Assembly: GCF_009696315.1 (NCBI RefSeq)
Contig: NZ_VUMG01000003.1
Coordinates: 1-64,000 of the forward strand
From: Cutibacterium porci
GTDB taxonomy: Bacteria; Actinomycetota; Actinomycetes; Propionibacteriales; Propionibacteriaceae
DNA length: 64,000 bases
Direction: 5' to 3'
Under the pieces are notes generated by a model. It was not told where the DNA came from and did no database searches. It was given only the letters and a program-made list of their open reading frames with translations. Made by a program: the position numbers and the translations under genes. The first letter of the stretch is position 1, and the number at the start of each line of letters is the position of its first letter. Below, in pieces: positions 1 through 9,277 of the stretch.

Positions 1-266
1 GCCACTACCCCACCAACAAGCTGATAAGCCGCGAGTCCATCCCCAACCGCCGAAACTTTCCAACCCCCACCATGCAGCAAGAGTTCCTATCCGGTATTAG
101 CCCCAGTTTCCTGAAGTTATCCCAAAGTCAAGGGCAGGTTACTCACGTGTTACTCACCCGTTCGCCACTCGAGTACCCCCAAAGGGGCCTTTCCGTTCGA
201 CTTGCATGTGTTAAGCACGCCGCCAGCGTTCGTCCTGAGCCAGGATCAAACTCTCCAATGAAAAAA
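1..266 (-). rRNA. rrs: 16S ribosomal RNA, 5' end (partial)
   Basis: The reverse complement near position 254 reads GAGTTTGATCCTGGCTCAGG followed by ACGAACGCTGGCGGCGTGCTTAAC, the conserved start of bacterial 16S rRNA. It runs to the window edge, so only about the first 266 nt are present. The mature 5' end is estimated at 260-267 from the distance to the GAGTTTGATC motif. The sequence through GTGAGTAACACGTGAGTAACC is typical of Propionibacteriaceae. The V1 loop (AAAGGCCCCTTTGGGGGTAC) is not the C. acnes loop as I recall it. Confidence 0.97.
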
Positions 267-619
267 TATCACCACCCACACACACCAATGCGCAGGCCAC
301 AGTGACACACGAAGAATCCAATACACTAACCCCAAACACTGACCAAAAAAATTCAGTCACATATCCAGAATCACAAAGGAATCATAAACAAAATCCGACA
401 CATCACAAGATGCATCAAAACATATTGACTATCAAAGACACACTGTTGAGTTCTCAAACATCACACCCACACAACAGCCCCCACACCCACGCAGAAACCA
501 TCACAAGGCGACCCGACCAACCCTACCACACCAACCCCGAAACCACAAAACCGCAATCCCAAGACCAGCCAGCAGAACCAGCCACAACCACACCACCACA
601 CAACGCAGCAGCCCAGCCA
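267..619 (-). promoter_or_regulatory. 16S rRNA leader with boxA-like antitermination/processing element
   Basis: This is the transcribed spacer between the candidate rrn promoters and the mature 16S. At 441-460 the minus strand reads TGTTTGAGAACTCAACAGTG, which closely matches the actinobacterial rRNA leader element (TGTTTGAGAACTC) associated with boxA antitermination and precursor processing. No protein gene is supported here. ORFs on either strand are low-complexity products of a region whose plus strand is very rich in C and A. Confidence 0.75.
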
Positions 620-648
620 ACACTACCGAAACCAACACCCACCGTCAA
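620..648 (-). promoter_or_regulatory. candidate rrn promoter P2
   Basis: On the minus strand TTGACG (648-643) is followed after exactly 17 bp by TAGTGT (625-620). The -35 is five of six to the sigma-70-type consensus and the -10 is weak. It points at the 16S gene about 350 bp downstream, with the boxA-like element between. Assignment is by motif only. Confidence 0.5.
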
Positions 649-719
649 AACCAGCGAGCACTCAATCCCGATCCAGCCACCATCCAAGACCACCAACGCA
701 GCCCCCGACAGCCCGAAGA

Positions 720-748
720 ACATTACACACAACACACCACCAACGCAA
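720..748 (-). promoter_or_regulatory. candidate rrn promoter P1
   Basis: On the minus strand TTGCGT (748-743) and TAATGT (725-720) are separated by 17 bp. It lies exactly 100 bp upstream of the P2 candidate, as expected for tandem rrn promoters, and about 45 bp past the dnaE2 stop. Motif evidence only. Confidence 0.45.
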
Positions 749-791
749 ATCCACGTCTGTTGGCCACTAATACCCCCTAGTCAGAGCGCAT

Positions 792-3700
792 TTAACAGAA
801 GTCACGCGATCTCGTTGGCACTGATAGATCCAGGGACTCTAACCGGTCTGCCTGCAAGTTCATCACTCCCTCATCTCCCCTTTCGAGGATCCCCCGCACC
901 ACCAGGGCCTGTGCCGTTCGGGCAACACGGCGATAATGCCTCCATGCCCCCGGAGTGACGATGACGTTAAGCAGACCAGTTTCATCCTCTAGGTTAAGGA
1001 AAGTCACCCCTCCAGCCGTCTCTGGACGTTGCCGGTGGGTAACCACCCCGGCGACCTCGATGCGTCGTCCGTCTTCAACACTATCTAGTTGGTCGACCTG
1101 CACCACGCCCCGTCGGTTAAGGACACCTCGCATATGACGGACCGGATGATCATCTGCACTAATACCGGTGGCACGGAGATCGTCACTCAGCAAGTCAATC
1201 TGGGTAGGTTCGGGGAGGAGAGGAGGCTGGGTAGTTATCTGAACGTCCAGTTGTCCCGAGGTGACACCAGTTATTTGGCCGATCTGCCACAGAGCACCGC
1301 GCCTAGAGCCGACGAGATCATCAAAGGCTCCGGCCAGGGCAAGTGCCTCGATCTCCTCGCTACTCAAATCAACCCGGCGGGCGAGATCGTTAAGGCTGGT
1401 GAAGGGTTCGCGTTCTCTCTCCTCGACGATCCGCGTCGCCGTCTCGATACTGATACCGGAGACGTCGGAAAGCCCTAGCCTCACGGCAAAGTAGGTATCA
1501 CGTCTATGGTCACCGTCATCACGGTTCGGGTCAAAAGCCCCGATCTCGGATTCATCGTGATCGCGGAGGCAGCCATCCATCCCCGTTTCCAGTCCTCCAT
1601 CGCCAAGTCCCCTATAGCGCGAACCCAACAATTCCAAATCTGCACTTACTGAGGACCTTGCTATATCTGGGCGTCTCGTCACCACACCATGTCGTCGGGC
1701 ATCGGATACCAAAGTTGCTGGGGAATAGAACCCCATCGGCTGGCTGCGCATTAAAGCCGCTAAAAAAGCCGCCGGATAATGGAGCTTTATCCACGCTGAG
1801 GTGTAGACCAACCCAGCGAAGCTCAGCGCATGAGACTCGGCAAACCCAAAGTTCGCGAAAGATTCGATGCTGGCATAGATGCTTTGAGCCGTGTCGTCGT
1901 CAATCCCATTAGCAGCCATCCCCTTGAAGAGCTTGGCACGCAGGGCGTCAATGCGTTCTACCCCCCGTTTTGACCCCATAGCCCGGCGTAACATGTCTGC
2001 GTCGGCAGCCGTGCAGTTACCCACTGTGGTAGCCATCTGCATGAGCTGTTCTTGAAAGAGCGGAATCCCCAAAGTTCGTTTGAGTACCGGTTCTAATAAC
2101 GGGTGGGGATAGGTAACTGGTTCAGCACCGGTGCGTCGGCGGATATAGGGATGTACCGCACCTCCCTGCACCGGGCCAGGACGGATGAGTCCGATCTCCA
2201 CAGCTAGATCGTAAAAACAGCGCGGTTTGAGACGTGGCAGCGTGCCAATCTGAGCGCGACTTTCTACCTGGAAAACCCCGATACTGTCACCACGACACAA
2301 CATGTCATACACCCCTGGCTCATTGCGCGGAATGGCGGCCAGGCTCCAAGAGCGTCCGCAATACCGAAAGATGAGGTCAAAGGAAATACTCAGTACCGAG
2401 AGCATCCCTAGCCCGAGCAAATCGAACTTCACCAATCCCATCCAGGCACAGTCCTCCTTGTCCCATTGCAGCACCGTCCGGCCATGCATCCGAGCCGGCT
2501 CAATAGGGCAAATACGCCCCACTGATTCTCGTGTCAGCACCATTCCGGCTGGGTGGATGCCCAGATGCCGCGGTAAACCCATAACCTGCTGGGCGAGGGC
2601 AGTGACGTCATCAGGTATTTCGGGACCTTCAGAATCTTGAGGAGAGGACGGCACTGATCGTCGCTCCATGTGACGCGACCATGCGTCTTGCTGACCCTGA
2701 GAGTAGCCGAGAACCTTAGCCATATCGCGGATAGCACTGCGCGGGCGATAAGTGATGACGTTGGCCACTTGGGCAGCATTGCGCCTACCGTATTTAGCGT
2801 AGACGTACTGAATGACCTCTTCTCGACGACAAGCATCAAAGTCAACATCAATGTCGGGTTCCTCTTCACGTAGTGCCGACAAGAACCTCTCAAAAGGCAA
2901 GCCATAGAAGACTGGATCGACTACGGTGATCCCCAGAACGTAACAGACGGCCGAGGCCGCCGCTGATCCACGCCCCTGGCACAAGATCCCCTGTGACCGC
3001 GCAAACTCCACAATGTCAGAGACGATAAGGAAGTATCCGGCGAAGTCACGGGCCTCGATGAGGTCAAGCTCAGTAGCCAAGCGCTTCTTGGCTACCGGAT
3101 CATCCCCATAACAGCCCCGGCACCCCTCCGACACCAAGTGACGCAGCCAGCTAATAGGAGTATGGCCGTCGGGAACTTTCTGGTCGGGCAGCCGAGGGCG
3201 CACCGACTTCAGATGGAAGGCCGTCTTTTCAGCCACCGCCACTGTGTTGTCCACAGCATCTCGATGGCGACTAAAGAAATCTGCCATCTCAGCCCCACTA
3301 CGCAGCCGCGCCACCGGACCGGGAGGCAACCACCCGTCCATCTCGTCGAGACTGCGTCGGGCCCGTACCGCAGACAACGCACAGGCCAGCTCAAACTGCT
3401 CAGCCCCGGCATAATGAGCAGCTGCCGTCGCCACTATCGACAAACTGTGACGAGAAGCTAGTTCTGCAAGGAGGTCGTTGTCGCGAGAATCGGTGGGAGT
3501 CCGATGGTCAGTCAGTTCAACCAGGACATTCTCGGCACCAAAGAGGTCGACCAAATGATGCAGCTCTGTCTCAGCTTGCGACGCTCCTTTAGCCAACCCT
3601 TGTCTCACCGCTCCCTTGCGGCATCCGGTAAGGACAGTCCAATGCCCGTCAGCTATCTCGGCCAGATGGTCAAGGTCATGCACCGGACGGCCCTTATGGC

Positions 3701-4196
3701 CTCCTTCCTCCAAGTAAGCATCGGTGAGGGCCTCGGCTAGACGTCGATATCCCTCCGGCCCGTTGGCCAGCACAAGTAGATGACTGCCAACCGGGTCAGC
3801 CACCCCGTTCTGCGGTTCTGGAACACCAATCGACAATTCCGACCCGATGATAGTAGGAAGACCACAGGCTTCAGCAGCCTCGGCCATCCTAACTACTCCG
3901 TAGAGACCATCATGGTCGGTCAAAGCTAATCCTGACAGCCCTAATTCCACCGCCCGAGTGACGAGGTCTTCGGGGCTGGATGCGCCGTCAAGGAAGCTAT
4001 AAGAGGAGTGGCAGTGCAATTCGGCATAGGGCACTACAGGCCCATCTGGCTGGGCTGGATGACGGTCAAAGGGCTTGCGGACGCGACGGTAACCGACCTG
4101 ACTGTCCCAGTGACCATGGGGAGCAGGTCTCCCAGAAATACGTCTTTCCAGTTCACGCCAAGGAATCGGCGGATTGTGATAGCTCACCGCGATCAT
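792..4196 (-). CDS. dnaE2: Error-prone DNA polymerase III alpha subunit DnaE2 (ImuC)
   Basis: C-family translesion polymerase of the actinobacterial mutasome; with ImuB and ImuA' it carries out damage-induced mutagenesis. The protein of about 1134 aa has an N-terminal PHP domain (ELHCHSSYSFLDGAS near residues 59-73), the polymerase aspartate motif PDIDVDF near 447-453, a helix-hairpin-helix/finger region, and a C-terminal OB fold (VAGVVTHRQRPETAGG). Its length is normal for DnaE2 and shorter than replicative DnaE1. The ATG at 4196 overlaps the imuB stop by 4 bp (ATGA); an upstream in-frame start at 4223 is less likely. It is the last gene of imuA'-imuB-dnaE2 and points toward the rrn operon. 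I found no convincing SOS box upstream of the operon. Confidence 0.95.
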   Translation of the reverse strand: MIAVSYHNPPIPWRELERRISGRPAPHGHWDSQVGYRRVRKPFDRHPAQPDGPVVPYAELHCHSSYSFLDGASSPEDLVTRAVELGLSGLALTDHDGLYGVVRMAEAAEACGLPTIIGSELSIGVPEPQNGVADPVGSHLLVLANGPEGYRRLAEALTDAYLEEGGHKGRPVHDLDHLAEIADGHWTVLTGCRKGAVRQGLAKGASQAETELHHLVDLFGAENVLVELTDHRTPTDSRDNDLLAELASRHSLSIVATAAAHYAGAEQFELACALSAVRARRSLDEMDGWLPPGPVARLRSGAEMADFFSRHRDAVDNTVAVAEKTAFHLKSVRPRLPDQKVPDGHTPISWLRHLVSEGCRGCYGDDPVAKKRLATELDLIEARDFAGYFLIVSDIVEFARSQGILCQGRGSAAASAVCYVLGITVVDPVFYGLPFERFLSALREEEPDIDVDFDACRREEVIQYVYAKYGRRNAAQVANVITYRPRSAIRDMAKVLGYSQGQQDAWSRHMERRSVPSSPQDSEGPEIPDDVTALAQQVMGLPRHLGIHPAGMVLTRESVGRICPIEPARMHGRTVLQWDKEDCAWMGLVKFDLLGLGMLSVLSISFDLIFRYCGRSWSLAAIPRNEPGVYDMLCRGDSIGVFQVESRAQIGTLPRLKPRCFYDLAVEIGLIRPGPVQGGAVHPYIRRRTGAEPVTYPHPLLEPVLKRTLGIPLFQEQLMQMATTVGNCTAADADMLRRAMGSKRGVERIDALRAKLFKGMAANGIDDDTAQSIYASIESFANFGFAESHALSFAGLVYTSAWIKLHYPAAFLAALMRSQPMGFYSPATLVSDARRHGVVTRRPDIARSSVSADLELLGSRYRGLGDGGLETGMDGCLRDHDESEIGAFDPNRDDGDHRRDTYFAVRLGLSDVSGISIETATRIVEEREREPFTSLNDLARRVDLSSEEIEALALAGAFDDLVGSRRGALWQIGQITGVTSGQLDVQITTQPPLLPEPTQIDLLSDDLRATGISADDHPVRHMRGVLNRRGVVQVDQLDSVEDGRRIEVAGVVTHRQRPETAGGVTFLNLEDETGLLNVIVTPGAWRHYRRVARTAQALVVRGILERGDEGVMNLQADRLESLDLSVPTRSRDFC

Positions 4197-5785
4197 GCCT
4201 CGTCGTAGCGAGCCTCGACCCACCAGCGGTCAGCCGCCCCTGCCAACACCCAAGCCTGCTGATCCTCAGTGACTAGTTGCACTCGCTCCACTGAAACAGT
4301 CGGGGTACTCCACCACCTCTGGTGTATCGGCCAGGGCCCCGCCCACGCGATAACCCGACGTCGCGACGTGCCGTCATGAAACCACTCAGGCGCGATACTG
4401 GGCAGATCCGATGAAGTCGTGAGGGGCGTACCATCCGTCGCCTCTAATCGGGCTGGCAGAGGCCGGGAATACACGATGCCGGGGGCCGGGCCTTCTAGAT
4501 GGCCCGGCCAAGGGCGATCTACCGGGCGGGCATCTTCAACAACCGTCCCAAAAGGAACGAGTCGGCGTCGATCCTTGAGCATCCGACCGCCGACAACCTC
4601 CCCCACCAGGACCCCCTCGGGGCCCAGTCTCTGCTGTAGCTGAGAGATGACGTGAACGAGATGCTCGGTGGGTCTGGCGCCGAACAGCCCCTCAGCAGCC
4701 TCCCCCGCGCGATGAATAGCGGGAACAATACGCACTGCTTCTACCCCTGATTGACAAAATCCATCAGCGCCACATTCATCGACGCCACGCGGAAGGTCAT
4801 CAAACTGACGCGACAGTCTCGCCAGTAAATCATCGCCGCTGAATTGCCAAGGCTGACGCCAGGTACGTTCGGAAAAGCCGGTGGTAGCTCGCAATAAAAT
4901 GCGGGCCTGAGAGCACACCCGTCCAGTCTCCGCTAGACGTGTCATGAACTTCTCCACCACCGGACGTACCTTGGCAACAACCTGAGTACCCGAAGGTTCC
5001 GGGTCATCAAAGACGACCTCCATAGTGTCGTCATCCTGGGGATGCCGAGGCGACAACATCGTGACGTCCATCCCCCGCGCCCAGTCATGAGCACGCTGAC
5101 CGGCATCAGCAAACCGCTGCACAATATGGTGGCGGTCTAGATCAGCGAAAGCACCTATTGTTGTTAGCCCAAGTTGGCGCAAGGTTCGCACCAATTCCTC
5201 ACTGGCTCGCCCAGTGCGAGCTAGCACCGAGACGTCATAGGGGGCCAGGAAAGCTCGAGTTGTCCCCGATGCGAGAAAAACAGGGGTGTGCTTCCTAGCA
5301 TCAGCGCCGTCAGTAGCCGCCACCTCAGCGGCAAACAGACCGTCAGCCACCGATACCCCCACATGGAGATATCCAATATGGGCCAAGACATTGCCCATAC
5401 GCTCGGCGGCAGCAGCCTCACTGCCATAAAAACGGGCTACGCCGCGAGCCGCCACTGCAGCCACTCCTGGCCGCACCACATGGACTGCGGGGGCCACAGA
5501 CTGTTCGATCTCACGAACCACCTCTTCAAAGAGGACCTCCTCAAAGACAGGGTCGTAAGGCACAACAACACCCTCTGGACAGCGCAGTTGGGCGGCGCGC
5601 ACCCGCAGGCCGGGAACTACACCTTCCTCGGCTGCGCGCGCACAACAGTCAATGACTACACCACGGTCAACAATCATGAGCGGGTCGTCACCAGGGTGAC
5701 GACGAGCTGCGGCCACGATCCGCCACTGTGGGATCACCACCAAGAGGACCCGGGCCGGGAGGGGACTCAACCGTTCAGCAGACAT
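4193..5785 (-). CDS. imuB: ImuB, inactive Y-family polymerase homologue
   Basis: Y-family protein of 530 aa that links DnaE2 to the beta clamp and ImuA'. The N-terminal palm region (VVIPQWRIVAAARRHPGDDP) lacks the paired acidic metal-binding residues of active Y-family enzymes: the stretch around VVRPGVAAVAARG has no SxDE motif. This is the mark of ImuB. The C-terminal third after about residue 350 is the variable ImuB tail used for protein contacts. It overlaps imuA' upstream by 11 bp and dnaE2 downstream by 4 bp, so the three genes are translationally coupled. Confidence 0.92.
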   Translation of the reverse strand: MSAERLSPLPARVLLVVIPQWRIVAAARRHPGDDPLMIVDRGVVIDCCARAAEEGVVPGLRVRAAQLRCPEGVVVPYDPVFEEVLFEEVVREIEQSVAPAVHVVRPGVAAVAARGVARFYGSEAAAAERMGNVLAHIGYLHVGVSVADGLFAAEVAATDGADARKHTPVFLASGTTRAFLAPYDVSVLARTGRASEELVRTLRQLGLTTIGAFADLDRHHIVQRFADAGQRAHDWARGMDVTMLSPRHPQDDDTMEVVFDDPEPSGTQVVAKVRPVVEKFMTRLAETGRVCSQARILLRATTGFSERTWRQPWQFSGDDLLARLSRQFDDLPRGVDECGADGFCQSGVEAVRIVPAIHRAGEAAEGLFGARPTEHLVHVISQLQQRLGPEGVLVGEVVGGRMLKDRRRLVPFGTVVEDARPVDRPWPGHLEGPAPGIVYSRPLPARLEATDGTPLTTSSDLPSIAPEWFHDGTSRRRVIAWAGPWPIHQRWWSTPTVSVERVQLVTEDQQAWVLAGAADRWWVEARYDEA

Positions 5786-6371
5786 CCATCATCTCCTCGG
5801 CAGAGTGCACCCCCGTACTAGTGCGAACTAGCCTCACTGAGCGGTTGTGGTGATGCCTGACCACCGTCACCTCAAGTTCTTGGGCTGATAGATAGCCGTA
5901 CCCCTGCCCGAGACCTCGCCAACCGATCGTGCGCACATTGATTCGAGCAAACGGGCTAGACCACGGCCCCAGCACCACCAGAGTTGAACCGCGAGAACGC
6001 AACCGAGCTGTCAACCGCCGTCCTGCTGTCATTGGCAGCGGTGGCGGTGCTGCAGCGAGGACAACATCGAGCCCCTCGATGAGGGTAGCTACCGTCTCGA
6101 GCCAGTTACCTGGATCGGGAACGAGCACCAGTCGGGACAGCTCGACTCCCCACTGCCGAGCCGCCTCGACGCTCAACTCGGGCAGGCCTACCACCCCACA
6201 CCACCCATGAGTGAGCAACCCCAGCCCCACCGAAGATGCCCCGTCCAATTGATACACCGCAGGCATGAGTCCACCAGGAAAGAGCGGTTGAAGCAGCGGA
6301 TGAATAGCATGACCGCCAGGCGTCCTTAGCCCATCGACACCACGACTCACTAATGCGTCAACGTCGACCAT
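5775..6371 (-). CDS. ImuA'-like RecA-related mutasome protein
   Basis: The 198-aa product is the first gene of the imuA'-imuB-dnaE2 operon. ImuA' proteins are diverged RecA relatives that lack a working ATPase and bind ImuB. The segment PPGGLMPAVYQL-like (FPGGLMPAVYQLDGASSVG) resembles the start of a RecA core with no Walker A. The identification rests mostly on operon position, length and weak RecA resemblance. The ATG at 6371 lies in a 205-bp divergent gap facing murT. No clear GAAC-N4-GTTC LexA box was found in that gap. Confidence 0.75.
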   Translation of the reverse strand: MVDVDALVSRGVDGLRTPGGHAIHPLLQPLFPGGLMPAVYQLDGASSVGLGLLTHGWCGVVGLPELSVEAARQWGVELSRLVLVPDPGNWLETVATLIEGLDVVLAAAPPPLPMTAGRRLTARLRSRGSTLVVLGPWSSPFARINVRTIGWRGLGQGYGYLSAQELEVTVVRHHHNRSVRLVRTSTGVHSAEEMMDVC

Positions 6372-6576
6372 TGCATACCCCCCTGTCTGGCTTATCTGGC
6401 ATCCATCGGCCTCTCGACGGGAATCACCGTGACACGCGTACCCGACAGCTTTACCGGCGAGTCACCAGAACAACAGCGAACACCCTTGTCAATCCGCATC
6501 GGCGCGGCTCTAAGAGCGTCTTCATGCCAGGCTAAGCACTTCGATGTCGTCATCCTTTCCTGTCATGATTGGAACC

Positions 6577-7863
6577 ATGACCTCGTCACCTCGAAGACAT
6601 CGCAACTCCCCGCGACTGCAACTGGCCGTGCTAGCTGGGCGGACAGCTGCAGCAGTCTCCCGCATGGCCGGGAAGGGCTCGGGGGCGTCGATCCGGGGTC
6701 AAGTAACAATGAAACTGGCACCCACGGCTTTGCCTGAGCTATTGGCGGAGCGTCGTATCGCAAGCGTCACCGGGACCAACGGCAAGACCACAACGACTCA
6801 CTTCCTCGCGGCCGCAATGCGGGCTGGAACCCCCGATGGTCAGCGAACCGTCGTCACCAATGCTGACGGCGCAAACCTGCGCCACGGCATCGTCTCGGCT
6901 CTGGGACAAGCCCCTGATGCCACTATCGCGGTGCTGGAGACCGACGAGCGAGTCGTCGCCGATATCGTGGCACTAGGAGCACCGGAGGTTTTGGTACTCC
7001 TTAATTTCAGCCGCGACCAACTCGACCGCAATCACGAGTTGACCTTCCTTGGGCGCGATTGGCGGACAGCCCTCGAGAAAGCAGCCGAACACGGGCCGAC
7101 GGTGGTTGCTAATGCCTGCGACCCGCTCATCGTGTGGGTATGCCAAAAAACTTGTCACGTCATTTGGGTAGATACCAAACCTCGTTGGACAGCCGATTCG
7201 ACGCTGTGCCCCAACTGTGGTGCTGTCCTTACCCATGGCGACCAGGGGTGGGACTGCCCCGGATGCGAACTACAACAGCCAGCCGCGGATTGGTGGGTAG
7301 AAGGCCATGACGCTGTTGAGGCTTCCGGACGACGTTTCCCCCTTGACGTACAGGTGCCAGGCACGTTCAACCTCACCAACGCCACCTGCGCCCTCGCAGC
7401 GGCTATTCATATGGGCATCCAACCCGAAGACGCCCTGCGCGGAATCGCCACAGTAGAATCCCCTGCCGGCCGCTACGCCACCTGCACCATCAGCGGCACC
7501 TACTGCCGTCTACTGCTATCAAAAAACCCTGCAGGCTGGACAGAATCTCTGCCACTGACGACTTCAGACCCGCTAGTGCTGGCTATTGATGCTGTAGCCG
7601 CCGACGGCAAGGATGTTTCATGGCTTTGGGACGTCGACTACGAACAGTTAGCCGGAAGAACCGTCATCTGTACTGGGCCACGTGCCCTAGACCTAGCCGT
7701 CAGGCTGCAATACGCCGAGGTGCATCACGTCGTCATTGAGGATCTCTCCCAGGCGCTCTCCTCCCCTCTCCTGGCCGGAAAGTGGGACGCCGAACACCCC
7801 ATTGACGTGTTGTCAACCTACACGCCTTTCCAGAAACTGCGCCGACTCGGAGGACTGGCATGA
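6577..7863 (+). CDS. murT: MurT, lipid II isoglutaminyl synthase, Mur-ligase subunit
   Basis: MurT and GatD amidate the D-glutamate of lipid II. The Mur ligase P-loop TGTNGKTTTTH is at about residues 65-75. A four-cysteine zinc ribbon (CPNC...CPGC, residues about 211-230) interrupts the central domain, as in known MurT, and a DUF1727 C-terminal domain follows. The ATG at 6577 is preferred because the protein then begins MTSSPRRHRN, like actinobacterial homologues; in-frame ATGs at 6544 and 6565 are possible and none has a strong ribosome binding site. gatD overlaps by 4 bp (ATGA). Confidence 0.93.
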   Translation: MTSSPRRHRNSPRLQLAVLAGRTAAAVSRMAGKGSGASIRGQVTMKLAPTALPELLAERRIASVTGTNGKTTTTHFLAAAMRAGTPDGQRTVVTNADGANLRHGIVSALGQAPDATIAVLETDERVVADIVALGAPEVLVLLNFSRDQLDRNHELTFLGRDWRTALEKAAEHGPTVVANACDPLIVWVCQKTCHVIWVDTKPRWTADSTLCPNCGAVLTHGDQGWDCPGCELQQPAADWWVEGHDAVEASGRRFPLDVQVPGTFNLTNATCALAAAIHMGIQPEDALRGIATVESPAGRYATCTISGTYCRLLLSKNPAGWTESLPLTTSDPLVLAIDAVAADGKDVSWLWDVDYEQLAGRTVICTGPRALDLAVRLQYAEVHHVVIEDLSQALSSPLLAGKWDAEHPIDVLSTYTPFQKLRRLGGLA

Positions 7864-8588
7864 ATACCGACCGTCCCAAAATCGTCCTGCTGTACCAGTC
7901 CCTGTTAGGTATTTACGGCGATCACGGCAATGCCGTCGTCCTCACCAAGCGACTGCAATGGCGTGGCATCGACGCCGAACTCCTCACCGTCGAACCTGGC
8001 CAACCTGTGCCCACTGACGGTGCCGTTTACCTGCTGGGAGGCGGAGAGGACACCGCTCAAATCACCGCTGTACAAGAACTCGAAGCTGATGGCGGGCTTT
8101 TCACCGCCCTCGATAGTGGCGCAGTGCTCTTTGCAGTATGCGCCGGCTACCAGATCTGCGGAAAGTCTTTCACTATTGGGTCCCGTGACGAGGCCATCAA
8201 AGGGCTAGGACTCCTCGATACTGAAACTCGACGGGGCCCAGAACGTGCCGTCGGGGAAGTGCTACATATCTGGACCCAGCCCAACGGTAACACCTGCCCC
8301 ATCACCGGTTTCGAAAACCATGGCGGCTGGACAGAACTTGGTTCCGACGCCAAACCGCTTGCTGCCGTGGATACTGGCTGGGGCAATGGTAACCGTCGTG
8401 ACGAAGGGGCTGTGCAAGGTCGCGTCATCGGCACGTATCCTCACGGACCAGTGCTGGCCCGCAACCCACAGCTAGCCGACCATGTGCTTGAAATGGCTCT
8501 AGGATGCCGCTTAGAGCCCCTTGATATACCAGAAATGACGGCGCTGCGGCAGCGTCGAATCGAGGCTGTGCGTACCGGTCGGCCATGA
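7860..8588 (+). CDS. gatD: GatD, glutamine amidotransferase subunit of lipid II isoglutaminyl synthase
   Basis: Class I glutaminase (242 aa) that supplies ammonia to MurT. The nucleophile is Cys94 in the motif FAVCAGYQICG, and the catalytic His is probably in GTYPHGPVLARNP near the C-terminus, as in CobB/CobQ-like amidotransferases. Length and Cys position match characterised GatD. It starts inside the murT stop (ATGA overlap), so the two subunits are co-translated. Confidence 0.93.
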   Translation: MNTDRPKIVLLYQSLLGIYGDHGNAVVLTKRLQWRGIDAELLTVEPGQPVPTDGAVYLLGGGEDTAQITAVQELEADGGLFTALDSGAVLFAVCAGYQICGKSFTIGSRDEAIKGLGLLDTETRRGPERAVGEVLHIWTQPNGNTCPITGFENHGGWTELGSDAKPLAAVDTGWGNGNRRDEGAVQGRVIGTYPHGPVLARNPQLADHVLEMALGCRLEPLDIPEMTALRQRRIEAVRTGRP

Positions 8589-8604
8589 GCTTGTCACCTC
8601 GATT

Positions 8605-8632
8605 TTGCATCGAGGCCGAAGTCCGCTAATGT
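8605..8632 (+). promoter_or_regulatory. promoter of tRNA-Lys
   Basis: TTGCAT (8605-8610) and TAATGT (8627-8632) are 16 bp apart. The predicted start falls about 6 bp before the mature 5' end of the tRNA. The small inverted repeat CCTCGAT/ATCGAGG overlapping it could end the gatD transcript. Confidence 0.55.
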
Positions 8633-8644
8633 TTCTTGTCGTCG

Positions 8645-8984
<340 letters not shown>

Positions 8985-9073
8985 AGTGCCAAGTTTAGCA
9001 ACATCTAACCATCCAAGCTACTTGACCTACCAAAATCAGTCATACGCACAGTTTTGCTGCTATTATCATGCGC
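8985..9073. promoter_or_regulatory. Divergent repressor/early promoter-operator region
   Basis: The nonamer CAAGTTTAG occurs at 8990-8998 and again at 9078-9086, just inside the early gene. On the minus strand the first copy contains TAAACT, a -10 element 7 nt from the repressor ATG. On the plus strand TATTAT (9061-9066) is a -10 element 7 nt before the ATG at 9074. Both starts therefore look leaderless. Between them is the inverted repeat CAAGCTACTTG (9014-9024). The repeated nonamer is the best candidate operator half-site. The -35 elements are poor. Confidence 0.5.
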
Positions 9074-9277
9074 ATGACAAGTTTAGAGCTTTTATCCTCT
9101 TCGGAGGCGTGTGCACTGTTGCGGATGCCGCGTAGGACCTTCATAGACCAAGTCAAGCGAGGCCAGATCGCTACAGCTGGAAAGCTCCCGGGCCACACCG
9201 GAGCATTTCTGTTTGATCCTGACGAAATCGAGCGGGTTAAGCGTGAGCGGGAGCAGGCTTCGAGGCGGTCGCGATGA
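9074..9277 (+). CDS. Small winged-helix DNA-binding protein (Cro/excisionase candidate)
   Basis: The 67-aa protein has a MerR/HTH_17-type excisionase fold: LLSSSEACALLRMPRRTFIDQVKRGQI is the helix-turn-helix, followed by the wing LPGHTGAFLFDPDEIERVK. It is the first gene of the rightward early operon and divergent from the repressor, the usual place for Cro or Xis. The ATG at 9074 fits a leaderless transcript from TATTAT at 9061; an in-frame ATG at 9068 is too close to that -10. The 3' end overlaps the next gene by 4 bp. Confidence 0.7.
   Translation: MTSLELLSSSEACALLRMPRRTFIDQVKRGQIATAGKLPGHTGAFLFDPDEIERVKREREQASRRSR

Noticed and set aside
302-958. Plus-strand ORF of 218 codons across the rrn leader and the end of dnaE2
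   Set aside because: The predicted protein is Thr/Pro/Asn/His low-complexity from the C/A-rich strand, has no ribosome binding site, and overlaps the rRNA leader and dnaE2 on the other strand.
5288-5821. Long plus-strand ORF opposite imuB
   Set aside because: Shadow of imuB: no start signal, composition rich in His/Thr/Arg, and the minus-strand protein is a clear family member.
6372-6576. LexA (SOS) box upstream of the imuA' operon
   Set aside because: GAACAACAGCGAAC near 6466-6480 resembles half-sites but is not an inverted GAAC-N4-GTTC palindrome.
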